This document shows, in pieces, positions 34,149-42,557 of a stretch of 64,000 bases of DNA; the stretch's first letter is position 1, and each line of letters begins with the position of its first letter. Source of the stretch: an uncultured Oscillospiraceae bacterium (GTDB lineage Bacteria > Bacillota > Clostridia > Oscillospirales > Ruminococcaceae); assembly GCA_934465295.1 (NCBI GenBank), contig CAKSKU010000003.1, positions 1 through 64,000 on the forward strand. The letters are read 5' to 3'. The position numbers and the translations under genes were made by a program. The notes under the pieces are model-generated. The model was not told where the DNA came from, searched no databases, and worked only from the letters and a program-made list of their open reading frames with translations.

Positions 34149-36264
34149 TCAGACCGCTCCTTTTCTCCTTTATTTTCGGGAACACCTGCGTAAGATCACG
34201 CCGCTTTAGTACCGTGCCGATAGTCGTATTCTCCATGGAATATCCGCTCGCCGAAGCTATTTTCGGAATGCTGTCACGCAGCGGCTTGAAAACGCCCTCC
34301 GTTCCCGACGGGCAGAGGAGCGAAACGTTCAGCTTCTTTCCGTAAGAGCGAAGCTCCAGCTCAAAATAGCCAACGTCCTCTATCTCAAAGCAAAGGAACA
34401 TCTGCCGTGAATCCTCGCCCGCCGTCCTGCTCTCGGCATCGGGGTCTACCCAAAGCTCACCGAAAGCCTTGAAGCCGCCGTCATTTATCGGAACAAGGTA
34501 GTGAAGCAGGGGAGTCATTGCTCCCGGAGTGGAGAGAAAGCCCTGCATCATATCCGAGCGGCTCATGGACGAAAGTGATTTGAGCGAGGAGTCGTTTATA
34601 TTTTTAGAAAGAAAATCCATAAGATTTTCCATTGACGTAGGCGGCTTGTATTTTATCCCGTCGGCAGAGGTCAAGCCGCTCAGCATCTGGTTCATACTCT
34701 GCGCAAGGATGATCTTCTTATCCATATCGTTGACGGAATTGAGCGCAATGCTAAGGTTGTCGATAAGCTTGTTGAGGTCGCCCGTTGCGTTGAAGCTGCG
34801 CAGGATAAGGTTGATCTCGTTCATCGAGGACTGCGGAAGTATCGCATTGAAAACGGCTCTTATCGAAGCCGAACCCGACTGCGTTTCGATGGTCGAAAGC
34901 ATAGCCGAAAGCTGCTGCGGTGTAACGGTCGCAAGCGATTCGTTGAGGTTCGTGCCAAGCTTCTGCGAAAGCAAAATAAGCGACTGCTGATTTAGGATCG
35001 AATCCGAAGCGAACGAAACGTCTTTCTCGAGGAATGGCAGGTTCGCAAGAATCTCGTTCGTCTTGTCGGCAAGCAGAGTTTTCTTTTCCATATCGTCAAC
35101 GGAGTTTATCATAATGCTGAGCCGGTCGATGAGCGAAGCCACATTGCCCGTTGAATCGTAGCTTTTGAGAATGCTGCTCAAAGCCCCCTGCATTGACGAT
35201 GGAAGCATCTGCGAGAACAGTGCCCTGAGCGACTCCAGTCCGCCGTCTGATGGGATATTTGCCGCATTCTGCATAAGGTATTCCACGGGGGCGGTCGATT
35301 CGTTGAGAGCCGCTCCGACCTTTTCCGAGAGCAGGGAGAGCGAGCTGAACGGTGAAGCCGAGCCTTGGACGATAGTGTTCAGCGAAGCGAGCTTTATATC
35401 GGTCGGCAGGTCGGCATTTTCTATGTAATTCATAAAAAGCTGACGGAGAGCGTCCGCCTGCTCCTGGTTCGGGGTCATATCGAGAATGGCGTTGAAGCTT
35501 TCGCCGAGCGCCGAAGCACTTCCGTTGAAGCGTGAGATGTTGTATATCGCAAGCGAAATGAGGTTCTCGGTCTTGTCGTTCATGAGCAGACTTCCCCGAA
35601 GCTCATTGAGCAGTGAGAGCATCTCGCCCTTCATTTCGTTGAAATTATCCTTTGTAAGATTATCCGCAAGCTCGGTGAGCCGTTGCGCAAGTGAGCGTGT
35701 CGGTGCGGCGGTATCGGAGAGATAACGCAGATTTTCCGCAACGGAAGTTACGATGCTGTCACGGGCAGAAGCGTCTGCGGCGGCTTTGGTGAACTGAAGA
35801 ACAGCCTCGCCGACATCGCTCGAACCCGTTTTCATCAGCATATCCTTCATATCGCTCCAGATCGGGTCGCTGAACGCCGTCGACTGCTTCTCCTGCGCTA
35901 TCATATCGCCCGAAACGTTCGCAGGCGCAAGCATTACCTCATTGGCGAATTCCGTCACCTTGTTGAGGATATCGGCAGAGCCGCTTTCACGCAGAGCCGC
36001 AAGAGTTTCTTCGCCGATGATGGAGCGGAGGACGTTTATCCCTGCGGTCGGGTCTTTGGCAGGCGTGATATCGGTGTTGAGCACCGAACCGTCCTTGTTG
36101 TCCTGATAGGTGTATTCCTGATCGCGCTCGGTCGATTTCTGGACCTTTGTAGTGTCGCCGAGGTTGAATACCCGGTCGGTCTGAGTCTGCTGAGGGTTGT
36201 TTTTTGGCGAAAAATCATAGTTTTTAGGCGCAACAGGGGTTGTAATATTAAGCAGATCGGACAT
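34135..36264 (-). CDS. FliK-like protein (flagellar hook-length control domain)
   Basis: A 709-residue protein. The N-terminal two-thirds is built from repeated helical segments (the pattern IDRLSIMINSVDDMEKKTLL near 380 recurs as IDNLSIALNSVNDMDKKIIL near 500). The C-terminal about 100 residues (FLCFEIEDVGYFELELRSYG onward) resemble the FliK hook-length domain. Such proteins measure hook length and interact with FlhB; the next gene encodes a FlhB-C-like protein, so a functional pair is likely. AAGGAG precedes the ATG at 36264. It resembles Bacillus YlqG in position. The repeat region could act as a ruler, which is an inference. Confidence 0.72.
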   Translation of the reverse strand: MSDLLNITTPVAPKNYDFSPKNNPQQTQTDRVFNLGDTTKVQKSTERDQEYTYQDNKDGSVLNTDITPAKDPTAGINVLRSIIGEETLAALRESGSADILNKVTEFANEVMLAPANVSGDMIAQEKQSTAFSDPIWSDMKDMLMKTGSSDVGEAVLQFTKAAADASARDSIVTSVAENLRYLSDTAAPTRSLAQRLTELADNLTKDNFNEMKGEMLSLLNELRGSLLMNDKTENLISLAIYNISRFNGSASALGESFNAILDMTPNQEQADALRQLFMNYIENADLPTDIKLASLNTIVQGSASPFSSLSLLSEKVGAALNESTAPVEYLMQNAANIPSDGGLESLRALFSQMLPSSMQGALSSILKSYDSTGNVASLIDRLSIMINSVDDMEKKTLLADKTNEILANLPFLEKDVSFASDSILNQQSLILLSQKLGTNLNESLATVTPQQLSAMLSTIETQSGSASIRAVFNAILPQSSMNEINLILRSFNATGDLNKLIDNLSIALNSVNDMDKKIILAQSMNQMLSGLTSADGIKYKPPTSMENLMDFLSKNINDSSLKSLSSMSRSDMMQGFLSTPGAMTPLLHYLVPINDGGFKAFGELWVDPDAESRTAGEDSRQMFLCFEIEDVGYFELELRSYGKKLNVSLLCPSGTEGVFKPLRDSIPKIASASGYSMENTTIGTVLKRRDLTQVFPKIKEKRSGLNVKI

Positions 36265-36471
36265 TCTCTATCGCTCCTTAATGATGCTGAAATATGCTGA
36301 AAAAGTGTAATATTATCTGTATTTTGTGCAAAATTCACATAATTTTTGAGTTTTCCACATCGATTTTTGTAATCGCAATGTCTAAATTTTGTCTTTTGAT
36401 TTTTAAAATCAGAGCTTTGGTTTTTGTGCAAAATAAACTAAATTTTAAGGAAAAGTTCTCCTGTAAAAGCC

Positions 36472-36500
36472 TTGTTAAGACGTAAAAAATGTTGTATAAT
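36472..36500 (+). promoter_or_regulatory. Promoter of the cheA operon
   Basis: TTGTTA (36472-36477) and TATAAT (36495-36500) with 17-base spacing. The resulting leader is about 250 nt and contains a hairpin (GGGTCTGC with GCAGATCC at 36528-36549) and a GC-rich structured tract at 36670-36725. Confidence 0.6.
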
Positions 36501-36506
36501 GTATAT

Positions 36507-36758
36507 ATTGTGAATAATAATGGCTAGGGGTCTGCCGTTTGCAGATCCGTTTAAATGTTCAGATACCATTATAACACAAAATTTACCGAACGGCAATACA
36601 TTTCAGCAAGATTTTTTTAAATTTGCCGAGCGGCTCTGGCAAAACTTATCCGTGGATACGGCTTAGCTTCATCAGGACGGTGCGCAGTGGGGCAAAGTAC
36701 AGTGCAGACCGCCGAACGGGGACTTTCCCGTAATTAATTTAACAGGTAGGTGCTTTAT
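36507..36758 (+). promoter_or_regulatory. Long structured leader before cheA
   Basis: About 250 nt of untranslated leader. It holds a hairpin near 36528-36549 and a tract where CGGT and ACCG, and inner GCA and TGC, can pair around GTGGGGCAAAGTACAG, followed by CCGCCGAACGGGG. It has no terminator. I cannot match it to a known riboswitch; the c-di-GMP classes were considered because of the chemotaxis setting. Confidence 0.3.
36568..36596 (-). promoter_or_regulatory. Divergent promoter toward the FliK-like gene
   Basis: Minus-strand TTGCCG (36591-36596) and TATAAT (36568-36573) with 17-base spacing. It lies inside the cheA leader, so both chemotaxis and flagellar-like operons start from overlapping DNA. 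Confidence 0.5.
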
Positions 36759-39143
36759 ATGGCAAAATTTGAAGCCGGTATGGAATCAATGGTCGATATG
36801 TATATATTCGAGACCACTTCCTTGCTCGAACAGCTTGACCAGATACTTATGAAAACCGAGAGTGAGCATTCATTCTCCACCGAAGAGATCAACGAAATTT
36901 TCCGAACGATGCACACGATAAAGGGTTCGTCTGCAATGATGGGCCTTGACAATATGTCCAAGCTTGCGCACAGCATCGAGGATATGTTCTATGTTATCCG
37001 TGAGGAAAACCCCGTTATCTCCGATATGAATGCGCTCTATGATATACTTTTCTCCGCTTCCGACCTTCTCAAAGCCGAGATCGAGCTTATTCAGGAGGAC
37101 GAATACACAGCTACGGATTTTACTCCGACAATGCAGAAGATAGAGGCTTTCGCTGCTGCACTTAAGGGCGGCACTCCTGCTCCTGCGGCTTCGGCTGCTC
37201 CGACTGCTTCCGCTCCTGTTCAGACGAGCGCTCCTGCGGCTTCCTCGGACGGAGACCTCACTACCGTAAAGGTCGTTTTCGACGACGACTGCAAAATGGA
37301 AAATCTCCGTGCGCTCCTTGTTGTCAACAAGATAGCAGAGGACTGCGAAAAGCTTGAATATATCCCTGCCGATATCGAGAACAACCCCGAGACCGCAAAG
37401 GATATCATCGAAAACGGCTTTATCGTAAAGTTCAAGCCCTCCTCCGATATGGATATCGACAGCGTTATCGGACTTATCGGCGAATGCTCAAACGTAAGAT
37501 CCTATGAGATAGTTGAAAGAGGACGCACAGTAGAGCTTGTCGGAAAGATCAGCGTCAAGGTAACGTTTGAGGAAGACTGCAAGATGGAAAATCTCCGTGC
37601 GCTCATCGTTATCAACAATATCAAGGACAAGTGCAAAACGCTTACATATGAGCCTTCCGATATCGAGGAGAACTCCGCAGACGCACAGATCATCATCGAC
37701 AACGGCTTTATGATACACTTTGAAGCGGACGACCCCAAGGGCGTTATCCGTGCGATAAACGGCAGCCCGAACGTAAAATGCTGCGAGATACTTTCTTCCG
37801 ACAGCACTCCTGCCGCCGCACCCGCAGCTCCTGTACAGACTGCTCCGACAGCCGCACCCGCACAGGCAGCCACTTCAACAGCTCCTGCTGCAAAGCCTGC
37901 CGCACAGCCCGAGAAGAAATCCGTTGAGCAGATCAACAATATGCTCGGCAACAAGGGTTCGGGCGCAAAGCAGTCGCTTATTTCCGTAAACCTCAACAAG
38001 CTTGATACGCTCCTTGACCTTGTCGGAGAAATTGTTATCACCGAAGCTATGGTAACCTCAAACCCCGACCTGAAGGGACTTCGCCTTGACAACTTCCAGA
38101 AATCCGCACGTCAGCTCCGAAAGCTCAACTCCGAGCTTCAGGATACCGTTATGTCGATACGAATGGTTCCTATCTCTGGCGCATTCAACAAGATGACCCG
38201 TATCGTCCGTGATATGAAGGTCAAGCTCGGCAAGGACGTTGACCTTGTATTCGAGGGCGAAGAGACCGAGGTAGACAAGTCCATCATCGACCAGCTCAAC
38301 GACCCTCTTATGCACATGGTAAGAAACTCTATGGATCACGGCATCGAGGATCACGTTGAGGACAGAATCGCAAGGGGCAAGCCTGCAAAGGGCAGGATCA
38401 CCCTTTCCGCTTACAACTCCTCAAACGAGGTAATTATCGTTGTTGCTGACGACGGCACGGGCATCAACGCTCAGAAGGTAGTCGAAAAAGCAGAGAAGAA
38501 CGGACTTCTTACCAAGCCTATCAATGAATATACTGATAAAGAAATATACAATATGATAATGCTCCCCGGCTTCTCCACCAACGATCAGGTCACCGAATAC
38601 TCGGGCAGAGGCGTTGGAATGGACGTTGTTAAGAAGAACATCGAAAAGGTCGGCGGCTCGGTCTCCGTTGACTCAAAGTGGGGCGAGGGAAGCCAGTTCA
38701 TCATCAAGATACCGCTCTCACTCTCCATCGTTGACGGTATGGAAGTCTCCGTCGGTCAGTCTATCTTCACTATCCCGATAAATTCTATCAGAGAGTCGTT
38801 CAAGGTAAAGCCTAACCAGCTTATCAAGGACACCGACGGCAAGGAAATGATAATGATAAGAGGCGAATGCTTCCCGCTTATCAGACTTTATGATATCTAT
38901 GACCTTGAACCGAAAACCACAGACCTTTACGAGGGCATCGTTATCCTCGCCGAAGCAGAGGGCAAGTGCGCCTGCATCTTCGCCGATGAGCTTATCGGTG
39001 AACAGCAGGTAGTTGTAAAGCCGTTCTCCTCGCTTCTCAATAACTTCAACGTTAAGCAGAACGGTATGGCAGGCTGCTCTATCCTCGGTGACGGTTCTAT
39101 CACGATCATTCTCGATGTTGCAAATATTCTCGGCGGATTTTGA
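36759..39143 (+). CDS. cheA: Chemotaxis histidine kinase CheA with tandem P2-like domains
   Basis: Core kinase of chemotaxis, 794 residues. The HPt domain has the phosphorylated His at residue 52 (FRTMHTIKGSSAMMG). Two homologous domains of about 85 residues follow, each beginning with CKMENLRAL (near 178 and 275), in the place of the CheY/CheB-binding P2 domain. An Ala/Pro-rich linker, the P3 dimerisation helices, the P4 kinase domain (HMVRNSMDHGIEDH, DDGTGIN and GRGVGMDVVKKNIE) and the P5 CheW-like domain complete it. I start at the ATG at 36759 because GGTAGG lies eight bases upstream; the open frame could begin at a GTG three codons earlier. Confidence 0.95.
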   Translation: MAKFEAGMESMVDMYIFETTSLLEQLDQILMKTESEHSFSTEEINEIFRTMHTIKGSSAMMGLDNMSKLAHSIEDMFYVIREENPVISDMNALYDILFSASDLLKAEIELIQEDEYTATDFTPTMQKIEAFAAALKGGTPAPAASAAPTASAPVQTSAPAASSDGDLTTVKVVFDDDCKMENLRALLVVNKIAEDCEKLEYIPADIENNPETAKDIIENGFIVKFKPSSDMDIDSVIGLIGECSNVRSYEIVERGRTVELVGKISVKVTFEEDCKMENLRALIVINNIKDKCKTLTYEPSDIEENSADAQIIIDNGFMIHFEADDPKGVIRAINGSPNVKCCEILSSDSTPAAAPAAPVQTAPTAAPAQAATSTAPAAKPAAQPEKKSVEQINNMLGNKGSGAKQSLISVNLNKLDTLLDLVGEIVITEAMVTSNPDLKGLRLDNFQKSARQLRKLNSELQDTVMSIRMVPISGAFNKMTRIVRDMKVKLGKDVDLVFEGEETEVDKSIIDQLNDPLMHMVRNSMDHGIEDHVEDRIARGKPAKGRITLSAYNSSNEVIIVVADDGTGINAQKVVEKAEKNGLLTKPINEYTDKEIYNMIMLPGFSTNDQVTEYSGRGVGMDVVKKNIEKVGGSVSVDSKWGEGSQFIIKIPLSLSIVDGMEVSVGQSIFTIPINSIRESFKVKPNQLIKDTDGKEMIMIRGECFPLIRLYDIYDLEPKTTDLYEGIVILAEAEGKCACIFADELIGEQQVVVKPFSSLLNNFNVKQNGMAGCSILGDGSITIILDVANILGGF

Positions 39144-39216
39144 TCCAAGCCGTATCTGAATGGCATACGGGCTGCCTTATGCATCTGCCCGAATAACTCA
39201 AAGGAAGATGAATAAT

Positions 39217-39690
39217 ATGAGCGATGAAATTTATACCGCCGAAAAGAAAAAGACCTTTACCGCCGACGGAACGGAGATACTTTTCTTCACCATCGGCGAC
39301 AAGACCTACGGCATTGAGATCGAGTTCATCAACGAGATCATAAGCATTGAACAGATAACAGTCGTTCCGAAGATCCCCGACTACATAAAGGGTGTTATCA
39401 ACCTCAGAGGTAAGATAGTCCCCGTTATCAGCATCAGAAAGCGCTTCGGAATGGAAGAGATCCCTTACGACGACAGGACCTGCATCATCGTTCTTGAATT
39501 CGAGAGCGGCGAACAGGTGGGCGTTATCGTTGACCGTGTTCAGGAAGTTATCGTTGCCGACAAGAACATTATCAGCAAGGTCCCCGACAGCAAGAACGTC
39601 AACGCCAACCACTATATCAAGAGCATTATCAACTTTGAGAGTGAGATAAAGCTCCTTCTCGACTGTCATAAGCTCGTTGCAAACGAATAA
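39217..39690 (+). CDS. cheW: Chemotaxis coupling protein CheW
   Basis: Adaptor that links receptors to CheA, 157 residues, a single CheW domain with EIEFINEIISIEQITVVP, the conserved GVINLRGKIVPVISIRKRF and VDRVQEVI. I start at the ATG at 39217 (MSDEIYTAE) because AAGGAAG lies nine bases before it; an in-frame ATG at 39208 has no room for the binding site. It lies 73 bases after cheA. The 3' end overlaps the first unit of a short tandem repeat. Confidence 0.94.
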   Translation: MSDEIYTAEKKKTFTADGTEILFFTIGDKTYGIEIEFINEIISIEQITVVPKIPDYIKGVINLRGKIVPVISIRKRFGMEEIPYDDRTCIIVLEFESGEQVGVIVDRVQEVIVADKNIISKVPDSKNVNANHYIKSIINFESEIKLLLDCHKLVANE

Positions 39691-39692
39691 AA

Positions 39693-39762
39693 TTCGTTAC
39701 GAATAAATTTAGTTACGAATAAATTTAGCAACGAATAAACTTAGCAACGAAAAATTTTTTCA
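39693..39762. repeat. Short tandem repeat between cheW and cheR
   Basis: Four 16-base units of the form GTTACGAATAAATTTA, the later ones GCAACGAATAAACTTA and GCAACGAAAAATTTTT. The unit resembles the end of cheW itself (GTTGCAAACGAATAA), as if the gene's tail was copied. It separates the cheW stop from cheR. Confidence 0.7.
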
Positions 39763-39777
39763 CGGAGCAAAAATAAA

Positions 39778-40599
39778 ATGCTGCTTAAACTTACAGATGA
39801 TGATTTCTACCGTCTGGTAGATTTTATGAAGAAAAACTACGGGATAAACCTTGAAAAAAAGAGAGTTCTTATCGAGGGCAGACTTTCCAACACAGTCACC
39901 TCAAGAGGCTTCAAAAGCTTCAAGGAATTTATCGATTTCGCCTTTGCCGACAAAACGGGAAAGGAAACGATGCAGCTCGTCAACAAGCTGACCACGAACC
40001 ACACATATTTTATGCGTGAACCCGAACATTTCGAGTATATGAAAACCACTCTTCTGCCCTATTTTGAAAAGACGAACAAGGACAGAACGCTCAACGTCTG
40101 GTGCGCAGCTTCGTCCACGGGTCAGGAGCCTTACACCCTTGCAATGACGATAGATGAATACTTCGCAGGCAAGGGCTGGGTGATACGCATACTTGCGACA
40201 GACCTTGATACCGACGTTCTCGCAGCGGCTTCCTCGGGAGTTTACACCGCCGATCAGATGAAGGATGTTCCTGCCGCTTGGGTGGCTAAATATTTCACCA
40301 AGCTCGATGCGAACACCTATCAGGTGACGGATAAGCTTCGCAAGATGATCGAATTCCGCCAGTTCAATCTTATGGATAAGATACCCGTCGGAAGAAAATA
40401 TGATCTCATAAGCTGCCGCAACGTTATGATCTATTTTGAGATGGATACAAAGAATGCCCTTGTCGAAAGATTTTACGATGTCACAAAAGAGGGCGGCTAT
40501 CTCTATGTCGGACACGCCGAAAGTGTGGGAAAAGGCACACGCTATACCTACATAAAGCCTGCCATTTACAGAAAAATAAGCAGTGATAAAAAGGTTTGA
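39778..40599 (+). CDS. cheR: Chemotaxis protein methyltransferase CheR
   Basis: Uses S-adenosylmethionine to methylate glutamates on chemoreceptors; 273 residues. The N-terminal helical domain is followed by LTTNHTYFMREPEHFEYM near 76-93, the SAM-binding WCAASSTGQEPYTLAM and ISCRNVMIYF. The ribosome binding site is CGGAG. It forms an adaptation pair with cheB 31 bases downstream. Confidence 0.95.
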   Translation: MLLKLTDDDFYRLVDFMKKNYGINLEKKRVLIEGRLSNTVTSRGFKSFKEFIDFAFADKTGKETMQLVNKLTTNHTYFMREPEHFEYMKTTLLPYFEKTNKDRTLNVWCAASSTGQEPYTLAMTIDEYFAGKGWVIRILATDLDTDVLAAASSGVYTADQMKDVPAAWVAKYFTKLDANTYQVTDKLRKMIEFRQFNLMDKIPVGRKYDLISCRNVMIYFEMDTKNALVERFYDVTKEGGYLYVGHAESVGKGTRYTYIKPAIYRKISSDKKV

Positions 40600-40630
40600 A
40601 CGGTTTAATTGACCGTCAAGATTACATTTT

Positions 40631-41737
40631 ATGAGTATTATTAAGAAAAAACTGATAATTGTCGATGATTCAAGGCTTTTTCGTGAGGCTCTTGCCCAGA
40701 AGCTGTCCGAGAGCCGTTCGCTCGAGATCGTAGGAACTGCGAGCGACGCTTTTGAAGCGAAGGATAAGGTCGCCGAGCTTAAGCCCGATGTTATGATAAT
40801 CGACGTTGAAATGCCGAAAATGAACGGCTTTGAGTTCGTCAGGGAGCTTATGTCGCAGTACCCCGTGCCGTGCATAATGATGACCTCCAACGGGAATTTT
40901 TCCGAGGAGGACGCCAAAAGGGCAGGTGCAGCGGATTTTATGCTCAAGCCAAGCCGAAATAATGAATTCGGAACGTTTGCGAGCATCATTGCGACCAAGG
41001 CCATCATTGCGGCAGGCGATCCAAAGAATTATAAAAAGCCTGCACCAAGGGCAGACGGATTTTCCATGCCGCCCGACCTGCACGGAAATGCGCTCAAAAA
41101 AGCCGTACCCGAGCTGCCCGACAAGGCGGATATACCGATGCTCGACAAACGTGCCGCAGAGGGCTATGTTGTTGCGCTCGGTGCTTCAACGGGAGGAACG
41201 GACGCACTTGAATGCGTGATAAAGGCTTTCCCCGATAATATGCCGCCGATCGTTGTCGTTCAGCATATGCCGCCCGTTTTCACAAGAATGTATGCGGAGC
41301 GGCTCGACAAGAGCTGTGCTGTCCGTGTGCGTGAAGCCTCTGACGGCGACAGAGTTCGTCAGGGCGACTGCATAATCGGCGCAGGCGGAGTTCAGCTTGA
41401 GCTGAAAAAGGACTCAAAGGGCTACTATGTAAAGTGCTACAAGGGCGAAAAGGTCTCGGGACACTGCCCGTCGGTCGATGTGCTTTTCAGCAGCGTTGCC
41501 GAAACTGTCGGCGCAAAGACGGCGGCTGCGCTTCTCACGGGAATGGGAGCTGACGGCGCACAGGGTCTGCTGAAGATACACAAAAAAGGCGCATACACGA
41601 TAGGTCAGGATAAGGAAAGCTGCGTAGTTTACGGTATGCCGATGGAAGCGTACAAGCTCGGAGCTTGCTCGGAACAGCTTCCCCTCGACAAGATCGGTGC
41701 TGCGCTCGTTCACAAGCTTGCGACAGGATGGAAATAA
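40631..41737 (+). CDS. cheB: Chemotaxis glutamate methylesterase CheB
   Basis: Removes methyl groups from chemoreceptors when phosphorylated by CheA; 368 residues. The receiver has the phospho-acceptor Asp58 in VMIIDVEMPKMNGFE and a conserved PVPCIMMTS. The methylesterase domain has the catalytic Ser186 in GASTGGTDAL, the His in VQHMPPVFTRMYAERL and the Asp in LLTGMGADGAQGL. The ATG has no clear Shine-Dalgarno sequence; it may be translated by coupling to cheR 31 bases upstream. No cheY, cheC or cheD gene follows, so these must lie elsewhere. Confidence 0.95.
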   Translation: MSIIKKKLIIVDDSRLFREALAQKLSESRSLEIVGTASDAFEAKDKVAELKPDVMIIDVEMPKMNGFEFVRELMSQYPVPCIMMTSNGNFSEEDAKRAGAADFMLKPSRNNEFGTFASIIATKAIIAAGDPKNYKKPAPRADGFSMPPDLHGNALKKAVPELPDKADIPMLDKRAAEGYVVALGASTGGTDALECVIKAFPDNMPPIVVVQHMPPVFTRMYAERLDKSCAVRVREASDGDRVRQGDCIIGAGGVQLELKKDSKGYYVKCYKGEKVSGHCPSVDVLFSSVAETVGAKTAAALLTGMGADGAQGLLKIHKKGAYTIGQDKESCVVYGMPMEAYKLGACSEQLPLDKIGAALVHKLATGWK

Positions 41738-41896
41738 GCAGGGATGCCCCTGCGGGCAGTTTGCGCTGGGCTTGTCAGATCATAAATTGAGATTTGATAA
41801 ATGATAATTTTAGCCGTACAATACCGCATACTTAACGGCAGGACTGATTATCCCACGCTTATGAGCAGGCTTTACAAAGATTCGCTGTAAAAAAAC

Positions 41897-41928
41897 AGCC
41901 GCATATCCTTTTTACGGGATATGCGGCT
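41897..41928. terminator. Bidirectional terminator after cheB
   Basis: AGCCGCATATCC pairs with GGATATGCGGCT, with A residues before and T residues after, so it can serve both cheB and the convergent small acidic protein gene. Confidence 0.85.
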
Positions 41929-41947
41929 TGATTTTTTGCGTAAAAAC

Positions 41948-42238
41948 TTAGAAATCCTCGCTTGCGGGAGCTTCTTCCTCTGCTTCGGGAGCAGGAGCAG
42001 CCGCAGGCTCGTCTGAATCGAGCTTGTCGAGCTCTTCGGGGGTCTCTGCTGTGTCATCTGAACTGCAGGAGCAGTCACAATCGTCGTCGCAGTCGTCGCC
42101 GAAGTACATCTCATCATCATCGTCAAAGTCATAATCGTACTGTTCAAGCTCCTCGTGCTTTTTCATTGCATAAACAGCGGCTGCTGCGCCTGCTGCTGCG
42201 GAAACCAATGCGAGAAGTGCTGTACCGAATCCTTTCAT
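41948..42238 (-). CDS. Small anchored acidic, Cys-containing protein
   Basis: 96 residues: an N-terminal hydrophobic, Ala-rich segment (about 5-24) with a basic stop, then an extremely acidic tail. The tail includes YDYDFDDDDEMYFGD and a cluster of Cys and Asp (DCDDDCDCSCSS). I recognise no family. AAAGGAG lies eight bases before the ATG. The promoter is about 150 bases upstream. The Cys/Asp cluster could bind metal, which is an inference. Confidence 0.68.
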   Translation of the reverse strand: MKGFGTALLALVSAAAGAAAAVYAMKKHEELEQYDYDFDDDDEMYFGDDCDDDCDCSCSSDDTAETPEELDKLDSDEPAAAPAPEAEEEAPASEDF

Positions 42239-42387
42239 ATAAACAACTCCTTTTTTATGCGGAAAACTCCGCCGATAATTTGCGCTTTATTGCGTGTTTT
42301 AAATTAGCGTGTGTTCACGAATGGGGTCATGTTTAAAAGCCAAGCCCCGATCGGTTGAAAACCTGAACACCTGTCTATATATTTAAT

Positions 42388-42416
42388 ATTATAACACATA
42401 AGCTTTAAAATTACAA
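42388..42416 (-). promoter_or_regulatory. Promoter of the small acidic protein gene
   Basis: Minus-strand TTGTAA (42411-42416) and TATAAT (42388-42393) with 17-base spacing, leaving a leader of about 140 nt. The rest of the 319-base gap shows no gene and no clear terminator for ohyA. Confidence 0.65.
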
Positions 42417-42557
42417 CATTTTTTCGGAATAATGGCAAATTATTTTTATTCCGGTTGTGATTTTTGAGGCGAATTATACGATTTGTAATCAAAGCGGCTT
42501 GCCGTGTCGGGGTGTGGCATAAAATCGGTCTCTTTTGACGGTGATGCGTTTTGCTGT

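Noticed and set aside
36660..36740. c-di-GMP-I (GEMM) riboswitch before cheA
   Set aside because: GGGGCAAAG resembles part of the motif, but the second conserved segment and receptor loop are not present.
39160..39216. An upstream in-frame start for cheW at 39160
   Set aside because: No ribosome site there; AAGGAAG lies before the ATG at 39217, and the extra residues do not belong to the CheW family.
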